Positions 18,770-28,717 of a DNA stretch of 64,000 bases are shown piece by piece. The DNA is from Bacillus sp. FJAT-50079 (lineage in GTDB: Bacteria > Bacillota > Bacilli > Bacillales > Bacillaceae_C), in NCBI RefSeq assembly GCF_018343515.1, contig NZ_JAGYPD010000004.1, positions 434,001 through 498,000 of the forward strand. Direction: 5' to 3'. Numbering within the stretch: position 1 is the stretch's first letter; each line of letters starts with the position of its first letter. The position numbers were made by a program, and so were the translations under genes. The notes beneath the pieces are model-generated. The model did not search any database. It had not been told where the DNA came from and worked only from the letters and a program-made list of their open reading frames with translations.

Positions 18770-18900
18770 CTTAGAAAGGATGTCCTAAAAAGACTTGTCT
18801 TCCATATTCATATTCGAAATTTTAAGATTTAGAAGAGAATGTTTAAAAAGTCCTGTAAAAAAACTCTCCATCTAATATTTTTATTTTCAAGAGTCAGTAC
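18770..18900. repeat. Decayed ends of the MITE-like element
   Basis: Two imperfect tandem stretches begin GGATGTCCTAAAAAG (18778) and GAATGTTTAAAAAGTCCTGT (18838). They resemble the terminus GGATGTTCAAAAAGTCCGGT of the element at 50241. No second end is recognisable, so these may be old solo ends. The rest of the 18712-19008 gap is AT-rich without other features. Confidence 0.35.
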
Positions 18901-19008
18901 AGACACTCTCAAAAAGTACGATACTTAAATTTTAAATCGATATGTTTTTCATTGTTTTTCGTCCGCTGAGCATACTAATCATTGCTATGGTAAAAAGGAG
19001 GAAACAGA

Positions 19009-19656
19009 ATGGAAAAGTATATGATTATCATTTTGCGGACGATTCTTTTATACGGCGTAATACTCGTCATCTTTAGAGCGATGGGAAAGCGTGAAATTGG
19101 AGAGCTAAGCGTTATTGATCTTGTCGTCTTCATTATGCTTGGTGAAATGGCCGTGATAGCAATTGAAGACCACAAGGATCCGATCATGCATACAATCACT
19201 CCAATGGCCGTCCTTCTCATTATTCAGATTGGTATGGCTTACGGATCATTAAAAAGCCGGAAGTTTCGTAAACTTGTTGATGGGGAGCCAAGCATCATTA
19301 TAAAAAATGGAAAGATTGACGAAAAAGCAATGAAAAAACTTCGCTATAATTTCGATGATCTTCTTATGCAGATGCGTACAAAAGACATTGATAATATCGC
19401 GGATGTTGAATTTGCGATATTAGAAACGTCCGGAGAGCTTTCGATTATAAAAAAAGGAAAAAAGGGTAGAGCCGGTTCTTATACGCTTCCTCTCATTATC
19501 GATGGCGATATTCAACAAGACCATTTAAAGGAAATCGGAAGGAATGAGCAATGGCTGCGAAAAGAACTGAATTCGAGAGGCTACAATGATATAAACAGCA
19601 TTAGCTTTTGCAGTCATCAAGACGGACAATTTTATATTGACGAAAAAGATGAGTAA
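19009..19656 (+). CDS. yrbG: DUF421 membrane protein (YrbG/YetF type)
   Basis: A 215-residue protein with three N-terminal membrane helices (about 4-80) and two small cytoplasmic YetF-type domains (about 85-200), including RKLVDGEPSIIIKNGKID and the characteristic YNFDDLLMQMRTKDI. The function is unknown. It lies next to spoVB as yrbG does in B. subtilis, here convergent with it. AAAAAGGAGG precedes the ATG. Confidence 0.87.
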   Translation: MEKYMIIILRTILLYGVILVIFRAMGKREIGELSVIDLVVFIMLGEMAVIAIEDHKDPIMHTITPMAVLLIIQIGMAYGSLKSRKFRKLVDGEPSIIIKNGKIDEKAMKKLRYNFDDLLMQMRTKDIDNIADVEFAILETSGELSIIKKGKKGRAGSYTLPLIIDGDIQQDHLKEIGRNEQWLRKELNSRGYNDINSISFCSHQDGQFYIDEKDE

Positions 19657-19663
19657 AAGGAAG

Positions 19664-21190
19664 CTATTTAAATCGTGCTAAGTCACTTTTCCGGAGAAGC
19701 TTTAATGAAAAAATAAGCACAATATATAAAACCGACGTAATGGCAATGCCTATTAAAAGTCGAAGAAGATCGTGAATCTGGCTAAATGTATGCGAATATA
19801 AGAGTAATCCAATGTACGCGGCTAAACAGGAAGCAATAATAAATTTTATATATTCGCGAATATAAACAGTAAATTGAATACGTTTTAAGACGGTTGCATA
19901 ATGGAGCATTGTAATTAACACCGTGCCTGTTGCAATTCCAAGTGCAGCACCGTTAATGCCAAATTCCGGTCGTGAGGCAAGAACGAAAATAACACCTATT
20001 TTGATGGTATTACCGATCAGACTATTAATCATGGCAGCTCTAGCTAAATCAAGTGCTTGTAAAATCGCTTGCAGTGGACCTTGATAATAATGAAAAATAA
20101 AAAATGGTGCAATGAGTGTAATGAATTCTGAACCGTTTGAGGATCCATACATGATGGTCATTAAAGGCTCGGAAAAAACGTATAAAATGATGACAGCCAG
20201 TCCACCTGATAACAAAGCGAACTTTAATGCGAGCTGTAATCGATGCTCAACCAATTTATAATTTTTCATCGCATTTGCCTCACTTATTGCGGGAACGAGT
20301 GCTGTCGACAGTGAGTACGTAATAAATGATGGAAGTGTTAATAATGGTAAAGCATATCCAGTAAGCAATCCATACTGTTTCGTTGCAACTCCAGCTGCAA
20401 CACCGGCAATAAGTAGGCTTTGAGAAACGACAATCGGTTCAAAGAACCAGGAAAGCGAGCCGATCATTCGACTTCCAGTTGTTGGAATGGCTACTTGTAG
20501 CAGCTCTTGCAATGTTTTCTTGCCACTTTGAACCGATTTAAAAAAGTTTCTGCGAATCGGAAACTTCTTTTTTACTTTAAACATGGTAAATAGGTAAGCT
20601 AGAGAAGCGAGTTCCCCAAGGACTGATGCAACCATCGCCGCTGCTGCTGCATATTCAATTCCGAGCGGCAAAAACTTTTTAACGAATAGTGCAATCAGGG
20701 CGATCCGAACGATTTGCTCGATCACTTGTGAGATCGCTGCTGGCTTCATGTTTTGCTTGCCTTGGAAATATCCGCGAATCACGGAGGAAATCGCAATGAC
20801 TGGAATAATCGGTGCAATTGCCACGAGCGGATAAAAGGTTCTCGGATCTGTCAAAAGCGTTTCTGATAAAAAACGGGCTGATAAAATGAGTGCAGGTGTG
20901 AATAGAAGCGATAAAGAACCGGTAACCGCCAGTGATACAGCAAGAATTTTTTTTATTTTCTTTTGGTCACCCTTTGCTTCTGCTTCGGCAACTGCTTTCG
21001 AGATTGCAACAGGCAATCCAAATTGTGTCAGTGTAACGACAAGGATGAATGTGGGGATTGCCATTTGATACAGACCTACCCCTTCCTCGCCGACGGTTCG
21101 ATTAATAACGATTCGATTAATAAATCCGAGCAATCTTGTTAAAAGCCCGGCAACCATGAGTATTAGCGTCCCTTTAAAAAACTTTGACAT
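19664..21190 (-). CDS. spoVB: Stage V sporulation protein B (MATE/MVF flippase family)
   Basis: Polytopic flippase-like protein required for spore cortex synthesis, proposed to move lipid-linked peptidoglycan precursors in the mother cell. At 508 residues with about 14 predicted helices and the N-terminal GTLILMVAGLLTRLLGFINR, it belongs to the polysaccharide biosynthesis/MurJ-like superfamily. The chosen ATG at 21190 has GCAGGGA upstream; 24 additional codons are open but not family-like. It is convergent with yrbG, with seven bases between the stops. Confidence 0.93.
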   Translation of the reverse strand: MSKFFKGTLILMVAGLLTRLLGFINRIVINRTVGEEGVGLYQMAIPTFILVVTLTQFGLPVAISKAVAEAEAKGDQKKIKKILAVSLAVTGSLSLLFTPALILSARFLSETLLTDPRTFYPLVAIAPIIPVIAISSVIRGYFQGKQNMKPAAISQVIEQIVRIALIALFVKKFLPLGIEYAAAAAMVASVLGELASLAYLFTMFKVKKKFPIRRNFFKSVQSGKKTLQELLQVAIPTTGSRMIGSLSWFFEPIVVSQSLLIAGVAAGVATKQYGLLTGYALPLLTLPSFITYSLSTALVPAISEANAMKNYKLVEHRLQLALKFALLSGGLAVIILYVFSEPLMTIMYGSSNGSEFITLIAPFFIFHYYQGPLQAILQALDLARAAMINSLIGNTIKIGVIFVLASRPEFGINGAALGIATGTVLITMLHYATVLKRIQFTVYIREYIKFIIASCLAAYIGLLLYSHTFSQIHDLLRLLIGIAITSVLYIVLIFSLKLLRKSDLARFK

Positions 21191-21235
21191 TTGATTCCCT
21201 GCCTTCTCAAATGTGTTCCGTTCGATTACAATGAA

Positions 21236-21263
21236 GTATATGCGAGTAAGTGGACAAAGCATG
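21236..21263 (-). promoter_or_regulatory. Candidate SigE promoter of spoVB
   Basis: On the minus strand, TCATGCT lies 14 bases before CATATACT, resembling the SigE pattern with mismatches in both boxes. spoVB is SigE-controlled in B. subtilis. It lies about 45 bases upstream of the ATG and overlaps the region upstream of comN. Confidence 0.35.
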
Positions 21264-21311
21264 ACAAGTTGTCAAATAATCGATCACATTTTTGGGAGGT
21301 GGGATAAAAAG

Positions 21312-21626
21312 ATGGAAGGGACAGATCATCCATATGATTCATATTTTCACGTATTAACCCCTGCGCTCGTGAGCAAGGTTGAAGAATTTGCCGTTCTTGG
21401 ATACGGAAAAGTAGAAAAAGCAGATATATGGTATTATTTAACGAAGAAGATTTGGCGGAATCCGAAGGAAGGCATCCGAATATACGAATTAGTTTCAGAT
21501 GTGATTTCGTTAAACATTGGAGATTATATGAATTTTTCAACTGTTGAGGCATTCAAATCGCCAAACATATTCGCTGATTTGGAAAGTGAGGAATTGCAAG
21601 CATTGCTTAACCCCAAAGAGCAATAA
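21312..21626 (+). CDS. comN: Post-transcriptional regulator ComN
   Basis: A 104-residue protein related to B. subtilis ComN (YrzD), which controls comE operon mRNA in competence. It contains the core ALVSKVEEFAVLGYGKVEKADIWYYLT and a predicted N-terminal helical domain. TGGGAGGTGGG lies ahead of ATG 21312, and the 33 codons further upstream are not family-like. Position between spoVB and secDF matches B. subtilis. Confidence 0.85.
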   Translation: MEGTDHPYDSYFHVLTPALVSKVEEFAVLGYGKVEKADIWYYLTKKIWRNPKEGIRIYELVSDVISLNIGDYMNFSTVEAFKSPNIFADLESEELQALLNPKEQ

Positions 21627-21632
21627 CATGAA

Positions 21633-21661
21633 TTGACAGCCTGTTTTCCGTACTTCATAAT
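21633..21661 (+). promoter_or_regulatory. SigA-type promoter of secDF
   Basis: TTGACA, 17 bases, CATAAT, located 42 bases before the secDF start. Confidence 0.6.
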
Positions 21662-21702
21662 AGGCATGTACTTGCATACCGTTCAGGAAGGATAGATTGT
21701 TC

Positions 21703-23973
21703 ATGGTAAAAAGAAGTAGAATCGTTGCCTTTTTCCTCATTGTCATCTTTATGGCTGGGATCATCGGAACGACATCGAATCCAATCGTTAATAATATAAA
21801 ATTAGGGCTTGATCTCCAAGGTGGCTTTGAGGTACTTTACGAAGTTGAAGCAATTAACAAAGATCAAAAGATCGACAGAGAAACATTAGTACATACGACA
21901 GAAGCACTGAATCGAAGAATTAATGTATTAGGTGTAAGCGAGCCAAACATACAGATTGAAGGCAATGATCGAATTCGTATTCAGCTTGCTGGTGTAGAGG
22001 ATCAAAACCAAGCACGGGAAATGCTCGGTACGCAAGCAACCCTGACATTCCGTGATGTCAATGATCAAATGATGATGGATGGTACAGATCTAGTTGAAGG
22101 TGCTGCAAAGCAAACGTTTGATCCGAACACAAATCAGCCCATTGTGCTAGTTGAATTAAAGGACCGAAAAAAATTCCGTGATGTGACTGAAAAGATCGTC
22201 AGCATGGCACCGAATAATCAGCTTGCGATTTGGCTCGATTTCGAAGAAGGAGTTGATTCTTTTCAAGAAGCGATCAAGGATCCAAACCATCCAAAGCTTT
22301 TATCAGCTCCGAATGTAAGGGAAGTATTCAATACGACAAGTGTGTCAATTGAAGGAAACTTTACGAAAGAAGAAGCCGAAAATTTAGCCAATTTACTTAA
22401 TGCAGGTGCCCTTCCGGTAAAATTAACAGAAGTATATTCGACTTCTGTTGGCGCTAAATTCGGCGAACAAGCGATGAATCAAACAGTTACTGCTGGTATT
22501 GTAGGAATTGCAATCATTTTCTTATTTATGATTGTTTTTTATCGCCTGCCAGGTGTAATTGCAACGATTACGCTGTCCATTTATATTTATTTAATCTTAC
22601 TTATTTTCGATTTAATGAACGCTGTTCTAACATTACCGGGAATTGCGGCTTTAATTCTCGGAGTCGGGATGGCGGTCGATGCCAATATTTTAACGTATGA
22701 GCGATTGAAGGAAGAAATAAAAGTAGGGCGCTCGTTAAAATCAGCATTCCAATCGGGCAATAAATCATCGTTTGTTGCAATCTTAGACGCAAATCTTACG
22801 ACGTTACTTGCGGCCGGAGTTCTATTTTACTTTGGAACAAGCTCGGTAAAAGGCTTTGCGACGATGTTAATCATCAGTATTTTATTAAGCTTTCTTACGG
22901 CAGTATATGGTTCACGCTTATTGCTCTCATTCTGGATCAATAGTGGAATGTTTAAAGATCGTCCAGGCTGGTTTGGTGTAAAGCGTTCATCGGTTCATCG
23001 TCTGAATGAAAATCTGACACCGCATGATTTAAAAACACCGTTTGATCGTTTTGACTTTGTCAAACATCGGAAAAAGTTTTATACATTATCGACGATTTTG
23101 CTCGTAAGTGGTGTAATCATTCTTGCAATTTTCCGTTTGAATCTAGGTATTGATTTTTCAAGTGGTACTCGTGTTGAAATTGATGGTGGCAAGCCATTAA
23201 CAACGGAAGAAGTAATGGTGGAGTTAGAAGCGATCGATCTGGTTCCTGATGACCTTGTCCTTTCCGGTGCGAATGGAGAAATCGGTGTGGCTAGCTTTAA
23301 AGGTGTGCTTTCAACAGATACCATTGCCCAGTTAAAAGACCATTTTCACGAAAAATACGGTTTGGATCCAAGTGTAAGCACGGTTTCCCCAACAGTTGGG
23401 AAGGAACTGGCGAAAAATGCATTTTACGCATTGCTCGTTGCGGGAATCGGGATCATTATTTACGTATGGTTCCGCTTCGAATTTGCGATGGGATTGTCGT
23501 CCGTCCTCGGTCTTGCTCATGATGCCTTTTTTATCGTTGCTATCTTCAGTTTGACAAGGCTTGAGGTTGATATTACGTTTATTGCGGCTGTTTTGACGAT
23601 CGTTGGTTATTCGATTAATGATACAATCGTTACATTTGACCGAATTCGGGAAAATATGATTGCGAAAAAACGCCTGAAGACGGAAGAAGATATTGCTGAG
23701 GTTGTTAATAAAGGGTTGCACCAAACATTGACACGTTCGATTAATACGGTGCTAACCGTTATTATTACGGTTGTTGCTATACTTATTTTAGGTAGTGAAT
23801 CCATTCGAAACTTTTCGATTGCTTTGCTTGTCGGATTGTTAGCTGGAGCATACTCATCCATTTTTATTTCCGCACAGCTTTGGTACGATTTGAAAGTAAG
23901 GGAATTAAGAAAAAATGGGCCAATTAATACCGTAAAGGAAAAGAAAAAATGGTCGGATGAGCCACAGGTTTAA
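21703..23973 (+). CDS. secDF: Protein translocase SecDF fusion
   Basis: Proton-driven accessory of the Sec translocon, with SecD and SecF fused into one chain as in other Bacillus. Of 756 residues, the SecD half has its first helix, LGLDLQGGFEVLYEVE, the large periplasmic P1 domain and helices 2-6 (GVGMAVDANILTYER). The SecF half begins near 430 with LGIDFSSGTRVEI and carries SINDTIVTFDRIREN. ATG 21703 lies ten bases after AGGAAGGA; a TTG two codons earlier is possible. A terminator follows. Confidence 0.97.
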   Translation: MVKRSRIVAFFLIVIFMAGIIGTTSNPIVNNIKLGLDLQGGFEVLYEVEAINKDQKIDRETLVHTTEALNRRINVLGVSEPNIQIEGNDRIRIQLAGVEDQNQAREMLGTQATLTFRDVNDQMMMDGTDLVEGAAKQTFDPNTNQPIVLVELKDRKKFRDVTEKIVSMAPNNQLAIWLDFEEGVDSFQEAIKDPNHPKLLSAPNVREVFNTTSVSIEGNFTKEEAENLANLLNAGALPVKLTEVYSTSVGAKFGEQAMNQTVTAGIVGIAIIFLFMIVFYRLPGVIATITLSIYIYLILLIFDLMNAVLTLPGIAALILGVGMAVDANILTYERLKEEIKVGRSLKSAFQSGNKSSFVAILDANLTTLLAAGVLFYFGTSSVKGFATMLIISILLSFLTAVYGSRLLLSFWINSGMFKDRPGWFGVKRSSVHRLNENLTPHDLKTPFDRFDFVKHRKKFYTLSTILLVSGVIILAIFRLNLGIDFSSGTRVEIDGGKPLTTEEVMVELEAIDLVPDDLVLSGANGEIGVASFKGVLSTDTIAQLKDHFHEKYGLDPSVSTVSPTVGKELAKNAFYALLVAGIGIIIYVWFRFEFAMGLSSVLGLAHDAFFIVAIFSLTRLEVDITFIAAVLTIVGYSINDTIVTFDRIRENMIAKKRLKTEEDIAEVVNKGLHQTLTRSINTVLTVIITVVAILILGSESIRNFSIALLVGLLAGAYSSIFISAQLWYDLKVRELRKNGPINTVKEKKKWSDEPQV

Positions 23974-23986
23974 TGATTTATAACAG

Positions 23987-24016
23987 AAAAAACCGCAGAA
24001 AAATCTGCGGTTTTTT
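23987..24016 (+). terminator. Rho-independent terminator after secDF
   Basis: AAAAAACCGCAGA pairs with TCTGCGGTTTTTT around a short loop. Confidence 0.95.
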
Positions 24017-24066
24017 GTCGCCTTGGGCAAGATATAAAGGTAGTTTGTTTTTAAAGGAGCGTTTAC

Positions 24067-24975
24067 ATGAAGCAGGAGGATCGATTCAAGCAAGCTGAGT
24101 TTGCCGCGTGGTTAGGCATTGGCATCAATCTTATATTAACTGTGTTAAAAGGAGTTGTAGGTGTAAAGGCGAATAGTAAGGCATTGATTGCGGATGCGGT
24201 CCATTCTGCATCCGACATTGCAGGTTCATTCGCCGTATATATTGGGCTGAGGGCTGCAAAACAGCCACCTGACGACGACCATCCGTATGGACACGGAAAA
24301 GCCGAGTCGATTGCAGCGATTATCGTTGCAGTCATCTTAGTGATTGCTGGTTTGCAAATAGGTAAATCAGCGCTAGAAGCTTTTTTTACCCCGATGATCG
24401 CACCTGGTGGAATGGCAATTTATGTTGTCGTTTTTTCAATTCTCGTCAAAGAAGCATTGTTTCGCTATAAATTCAAACTAGGGAAAAAGCTAAATAGTGA
24501 TGCATTAATCGTCAATGCATACGAGCATCGTTCAGATGTGTATTCATCAATTGCTGCATTAATTGGAATTGGACTGTCGATCATTGGTGCAAAGCTACAT
24601 ATTAATTGGCTTATTTATGGAGACCCAGCAGCAGGTGTGATTGTTTCTTTACTTGTTTTAAGAATGGCTTGGAAGCTAGGTGCAGATGCGATTCATAATA
24701 CACTTGATCACGTGCTTCATGAAGAAGATACCATTGAGTTTCAACAGTTGATTTTATCGGTGCCACAAGTAAAAGCGATCGATCAGTTACACGCTCGCGA
24801 ACACGGGTATTATGTCATTATCGATTTGAAAATTTCAGTTGATCCATACATGACCGTAGAAGAAGGGCATCAAATTGGGAAAAAGGTGAAAGATCAATTG
24901 ATGAGCCACTCACATGTTCACAATGTGTTCGTTCATATTAATCCATACAATCCAGATGAAAAAGGGAATCATTGA
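24067..24975 (+). CDS. Cation diffusion facilitator (CDF) metal exporter
   Basis: Metal/proton antiporter of the CDF family, likely exporting Zn, Fe, Co or Mn. The 302-residue protein has six helices in about the first 200 residues and the transport-site signatures ALIADAVHSASDIAGS and HRSDVYSSIAALIG, with HPYGHGKAE between them, then a cytoplasmic metal-binding domain (about 210-300) with HAREHGYYVIIDLKI. The family signatures are clear but metal specificity cannot be read from them. It appears monocistronic and sits between secDF and recJ. Confidence 0.92.
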   Translation: MKQEDRFKQAEFAAWLGIGINLILTVLKGVVGVKANSKALIADAVHSASDIAGSFAVYIGLRAAKQPPDDDHPYGHGKAESIAAIIVAVILVIAGLQIGKSALEAFFTPMIAPGGMAIYVVVFSILVKEALFRYKFKLGKKLNSDALIVNAYEHRSDVYSSIAALIGIGLSIIGAKLHINWLIYGDPAAGVIVSLLVLRMAWKLGADAIHNTLDHVLHEEDTIEFQQLILSVPQVKAIDQLHAREHGYYVIIDLKISVDPYMTVEEGHQIGKKVKDQLMSHSHVHNVFVHINPYNPDEKGNH

Positions 24976-25071
24976 TTATATTCTTCGATATGCGCCCCAA
25001 CTTTGATTGAAAGAAATTGGATGCAAAGCTTCTTATTGATTCTGGTGTATTACATACTTATTTTGAAACGT

Positions 25072-25252
25072 GTTGATTGGAGTGGAAGGCGCCGACTCCT
25101 GTGGGATGGGCGGGCCTGGTGAGATCCCGCAGGAGCGTAATTTAAGGAACGAAGCCGTCGCCACATCGTGTGGCAACGGCTTCGTGACCAACATCCTGTT
25201 GGCCCGAAGCTCACCCTCTCCATGGAAAGCGTGCGCCTGTAACGAAAACCAG
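25072..25252. repeat. Diverged, enlarged copy of the queA-tgt repeat
   Basis: Begins GTTGATTGGAGTGGAAGG, continues with GACTCCTGTGGGAT and GGTGAGATCCCGCAGGAGCG, and ends near GGAAAGCGTGCGCCTGTAACG, paralleling the 16695-16821 element. Its middle holds about 65 extra bases with two perfect-looking hairpins: GAAGCCGT-c-GCCACA/TGTGGC-a-ACGGCTTC (25151-25183) and CCAACA/TGTTGG (25188-25202). Confidence 0.7.
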
Positions 25253-25336
25253 CCCTTCATCCCACCACACCAACCTTTTAGCAATCAATCAAACGATTTC
25301 TGTCTTGAAAATCAGTAAACATAAATCTATTCGTCA

Positions 25337-25365
25337 TTGAAAGCATGATGCCACTTTTGTATAAT
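25337..25365 (+). promoter_or_regulatory. SigA-type promoter of recJ
   Basis: TTGAAA, 17 bases, TATAAT, 25 bases before the recJ start codon. Confidence 0.85.
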
Positions 25366-25389
25366 TAGTAAGTCTAGAGGAGTGAGCGA

Positions 25390-27759
25390 ATGTTACTTTC
25401 AAAAACACGCTGGGTAGTAAAAGAACGAAACGAAGAAGCGAGCAAATATATTGCAGACACTTTAAACATTGCACCGCTTGTTGCGACTTTATTAGTGAAT
25501 CGTGGGTTAGATGATGTTGAAGCAGCAAAGAAGTTTTTGTATATCGAAAATGAACCGTTCCACGATCCTTTTCTGATCGAAGGAATGGAAAGTGGAACGA
25601 AGCGAATAAAAGAAGCGATCGCGAACCAAGAGCCAATTCTTATATTTGGTGACTATGATGCGGATGGAGTAACAAGTACATCCGTTTTAATGATGGTTTT
25701 AAAAGAAATGGGGGCAAATGTCAGATATTACATACCGAATCGATTTACGGAAGGGTATGGACCGAATGCACCCGCCTTTCGCATGGCCGCTGAGACTGGA
25801 ATTAAGCTGATTGTTACGGTTGATACGGGTATTTCTGCATTGGAAGAGGCGACACTTGCAAAAGAGCTTGGAATCGATTTAATTATTACCGACCATCACG
25901 AACCGGGGGAGCAATTGCCAGATGCTTTTGCGATTATTCATCCTAAATTGCCTGGTTCGCGCTATCCATTCCAGGAGCTTGCAGGTGTCGGTGTTGCGTT
26001 TAAACTTGCACATGCATTAATGGGGGAAGTTCCAACGCATTTGCTTGATTTAGTTGCAATCGGTACGATTGCTGACCTTGTGCCGCTGCACGGAGAAAAT
26101 CGTTTAATAACAAAAATTGGTTTAAAACAGTTAGCTGTGACAGAAAGACCTGGTATTCAAGCCATTTGTCAGATTGCTGGAGCAAAAATTGCTGAAGTAA
26201 ATGAAGAAACAATTGGGTTCATGCTTGCTCCTAGATTGAATGCTGCGGGAAGACTTGAGCATGCGGGTCCCGCTGTTGAGTTATTAATGACAAATGATGA
26301 AGATGAAGCACTTCAATTAGCGGAAGAGCTTGATTTACTGAATAAGGAGCGGCAATCGATCGTGTCGACAATCGCTAATGAGGCGATTCAAATCGTCGAA
26401 AAGCAGTATCAATCAGATGATGATCATGTCCTTGTGATTGGAAAAGAGGGTTGGAACCCGGGTGTCATTGGCATCGTTGCTTCTCGTCTCGTTGAAAAAT
26501 TCTATCGGCCTGCGATCGTTTTAAGTTATGACGAAGAAACCGGCCTAGCCAAAGGTTCCGCACGGAGTATTCAAGGCTTCGATTTGTTTGAAAACTTATC
26601 CGCATTATCTGAACTGCTTCCACATTTTGGCGGGCATTCAATGGCGGCTGGCATGACGTTAAAGCTTGAGGATGTAGATCTGCTTCGAATCCGATTAAAC
26701 GAACGAGCGAAGGAACAGTTAACAGACGATGATTATATTCCGATCACTGAACTTGATGCTGAAATAACAGTTGAAGAAGCGAGTATTGAAACGATTAATC
26801 AACTAAATATGCTTGCTCCATATGGCATGAAAAATCCAAAACCGAAGGTGTTAATTGAAAATACAGCCATATCTGGGATGCGCAAGATTGGTGCGAATCA
26901 AACACATATTAAGCTTACACTTGAAGAGCCTGGTCATTCACTTGATGGGGTAGGCTTCCATCTTGGATCGATCGTAGACGAGATTGCACAAGGTTCAAAA
27001 ATATCCGTCATTGGCGAGCTAGCCATTAATGAGTGGAACAATATAAGAAAGCCACAAATTTTTCTTAAAGATGTAGCTGTTAACGAATGGCAGCTTTTTG
27101 ATATTAGAGGAAATAAACAGTTGAAACAATGGATAACAAGCATTGACGACGCGAACAATGTCATTGTCCTTTTTCAAAAAAATCATCTTGATCTATTCAC
27201 ATGGAATGACTTACTAGCGAATACGGTAGTAGTGGAGAATGGAATCGATGCAGAACAACTGGTACTTGATCAGAAAAATGTGATCTTATTAGACTTTCCG
27301 CCAACGATGGAACTCGTTACGAAGCTTGTAAAAGGAAAAAGACCTGCTCGTATTTATGCTCACTTTTATCAAAAAGAAGACCATTTTTTCAGTACATTAC
27401 CGACGAGAGAACATTTTAAATGGTATTATGCGTTTTTAATGAAGCGAAAGCACTTTGATTTGAAACGGTACGGAAATGATCTTGCAGCATATAAAGGTTG
27501 GTCACAAGCAACAATTGAATTCATGTCAAACGTGTTTTTTGAATTAGATTTTGTTACAATAGATGGCGGCATGATTTCAATAAATTTAACGAAAACAAAA
27601 AAAGATTTAGCTGAATCACCGACGTATCAAAGGAAACAGGAGCAGCTAAAATTGGAAAAAGATTTGCTATATTCATCTTATGATCAATTAAAACAATGGT
27701 TTGATGATCGAATGGCTATGAATACTTGCAAAGAGGAGGAACTAAAACAATGGATTTAA
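25390..27759 (+). CDS. recJ: Single-stranded-DNA-specific 5'-3' exonuclease RecJ
   Basis: DHH-family exonuclease used in recombination and repair. The 789-residue protein shows motif [13 protein letters not shown], motif II VDTGISA, motif III DHH ([13 protein letters not shown]), and the DHHA1 segment [10 protein letters not shown], followed by the OB-fold domain and the Firmicute-type C-terminal extension of about 230 residues. It overlaps apt by ten bases. Order recJ-apt-relA-dtd is conserved in Bacillus. Confidence 0.96.
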   Translation: MLLSKTRWVVKERNEEASKYIADTLNIAPLVATLLVNRGLDDVEAAKKFLYIENEPFHDPFLIEGMESGTKRIKEAIANQEPILIFGDYDADGVTSTSVLMMVLKEMGANVRYYIPNRFTEGYGPNAPAFRMAAETGIKLIVTVDTGISALEEATLAKELGIDLIITDHHEPGEQLPDAFAIIHPKLPGSRYPFQELAGVGVAFKLAHALMGEVPTHLLDLVAIGTIADLVPLHGENRLITKIGLKQLAVTERPGIQAICQIAGAKIAEVNEETIGFMLAPRLNAAGRLEHAGPAVELLMTNDEDEALQLAEELDLLNKERQSIVSTIANEAIQIVEKQYQSDDDHVLVIGKEGWNPGVIGIVASRLVEKFYRPAIVLSYDEETGLAKGSARSIQGFDLFENLSALSELLPHFGGHSMAAGMTLKLEDVDLLRIRLNERAKEQLTDDDYIPITELDAEITVEEASIETINQLNMLAPYGMKNPKPKVLIENTAISGMRKIGANQTHIKLTLEEPGHSLDGVGFHLGSIVDEIAQGSKISVIGELAINEWNNIRKPQIFLKDVAVNEWQLFDIRGNKQLKQWITSIDDANNVIVLFQKNHLDLFTWNDLLANTVVVENGIDAEQLVLDQKNVILLDFPPTMELVTKLVKGKRPARIYAHFYQKEDHFFSTLPTREHFKWYYAFLMKRKHFDLKRYGNDLAAYKGWSQATIEFMSNVFFELDFVTIDGGMISINLTKTKKDLAESPTYQRKQEQLKLEKDLLYSSYDQLKQWFDDRMAMNTCKEEELKQWI

Positions 27760-28262
27760 AACAATACGTAACGATCGTTCCTGATTGGCCGACAAAAGGA
27801 ATTAAGTTCAAAGATATTACAACTTTAATGGATAATGGCGAAGCATTTCATTATGCCACAGATCAAATCGTTGAATATGCGCGACAAAAAGAAATTGATC
27901 TCATTGTCGGGCCGGAAGCGAGAGGGTTTATCATTGGTTGTCCAGTTGCTTATGCGCTCGGATGTGGCTTTGCACCTGTGAGAAAAGAAGGAAAGCTACC
28001 GCGTGAAACAATCAAAGCAGAATATGGGAAAGAATATGGGAAAGATGCATTGACGATTCATAAAGATGCGATCAAACCAGGACAAAGAGTATTAATTACT
28101 GATGACCTACTTGCAACGGGAGGCACAATTGAAGCGACAATTGAGCTTGTCGAAAAATTAGGCGGGGTTGTCGTTGGTATCGCTTTTCTCATTGAGCTAA
28201 CGTATTTAGAAGGTCGCTCCAAACTACAAGGATATGATGTCCTTTCTTTAATGAAATACTAA
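27750..28262 (+). CDS. apt: Adenine phosphoribosyltransferase
   Basis: Salvages adenine to AMP with PRPP. The 170-residue type I PRTase has the PRPP-binding loop [13 protein letters not shown] and [17 protein letters not shown] lies within the recJ end, about ten bases before ATG 27750, and the overlap with recJ indicates coupling. The start a few codons upstream is less family-like. A terminator follows, so relA has its own transcription. Confidence 0.96.
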   Translation: MDLKQYVTIVPDWPTKGIKFKDITTLMDNGEAFHYATDQIVEYARQKEIDLIVGPEARGFIIGCPVAYALGCGFAPVRKEGKLPRETIKAEYGKEYGKDALTIHKDAIKPGQRVLITDDLLATGGTIEATIELVEKLGGVVVGIAFLIELTYLEGRSKLQGYDVLSLMKY

Positions 28263-28268
28263 TATCGT

Positions 28269-28295
28269 AAAAGCACTCACTGCGAGTGCTTTTTA
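28269..28295 (+). terminator. Rho-independent terminator after apt
   Basis: AAAAGCACTC pairs with GAGTGCTTTT around ACTGC, followed by T residues. Confidence 0.93.
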
Positions 28296-28478
28296 TATAT
28301 AAAGAATACAACAAAAAAGGTTGTTTTTTGACAAAAACCAATCTTTTTACTTGAAAAAAAGATCAATATCTTTACAAGTGCTGCTTCATTCACGATAATA
28401 GATATTATACTCTTTTTTAACTGATGCTTTTGAAAAGAAGATAAGAATGTATGGATTCATTTCTAAGATAGGTATTTA

Positions 28479-28687
28479 TGTCTAGCTCAGCCGCCCAGCG
28501 ACAAGCAAACTTCATGCATCTTCCTACGATAAGTCAACATCGGCTCGCCTTTAAGGCTCACGTGTTCAGGCCTGCTTGACGCAGGTACAACGGCGTTGCC
28601 ATAGGACGTGGCGAATTTAGCCGTTGTTCCATTAAACTCGTCAGAAGGACCGCAGTTTGCATGTCGCTAAACGGGCGCTTACGCTTT
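28479..28687. repeat. TGTCTAGCTC-type Bacillaceae repeat upstream of relA
   Basis: A GC-richer segment beginning TGTCTAGCTCAGCCGCC and ending AACGGGCGCTTACGCTTTT, the ends of a repeat type common between genes in Bacillus. Inside are a CCTGC/GCAGG hairpin (28571-28585) and a larger one, ACAACGGC-gtt-GCCA...TGGC-gaattta-GCCGTTGT (28587-28627). It fills most of the relA leader. The remaining 28296-28478 is AT-rich and holds no clear feature. Confidence 0.75.
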
Positions 28688-28717
28688 TATTAAAGAAAAA
28701 ATAAAAAGGTGATCCCT

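Noticed and set aside
25070-25318. 82-codon frame upstream of recJ, and an 83-codon frame opposite it
   Set aside because: Both read through the intergenic repeat at 25072-25252 and its hairpins.
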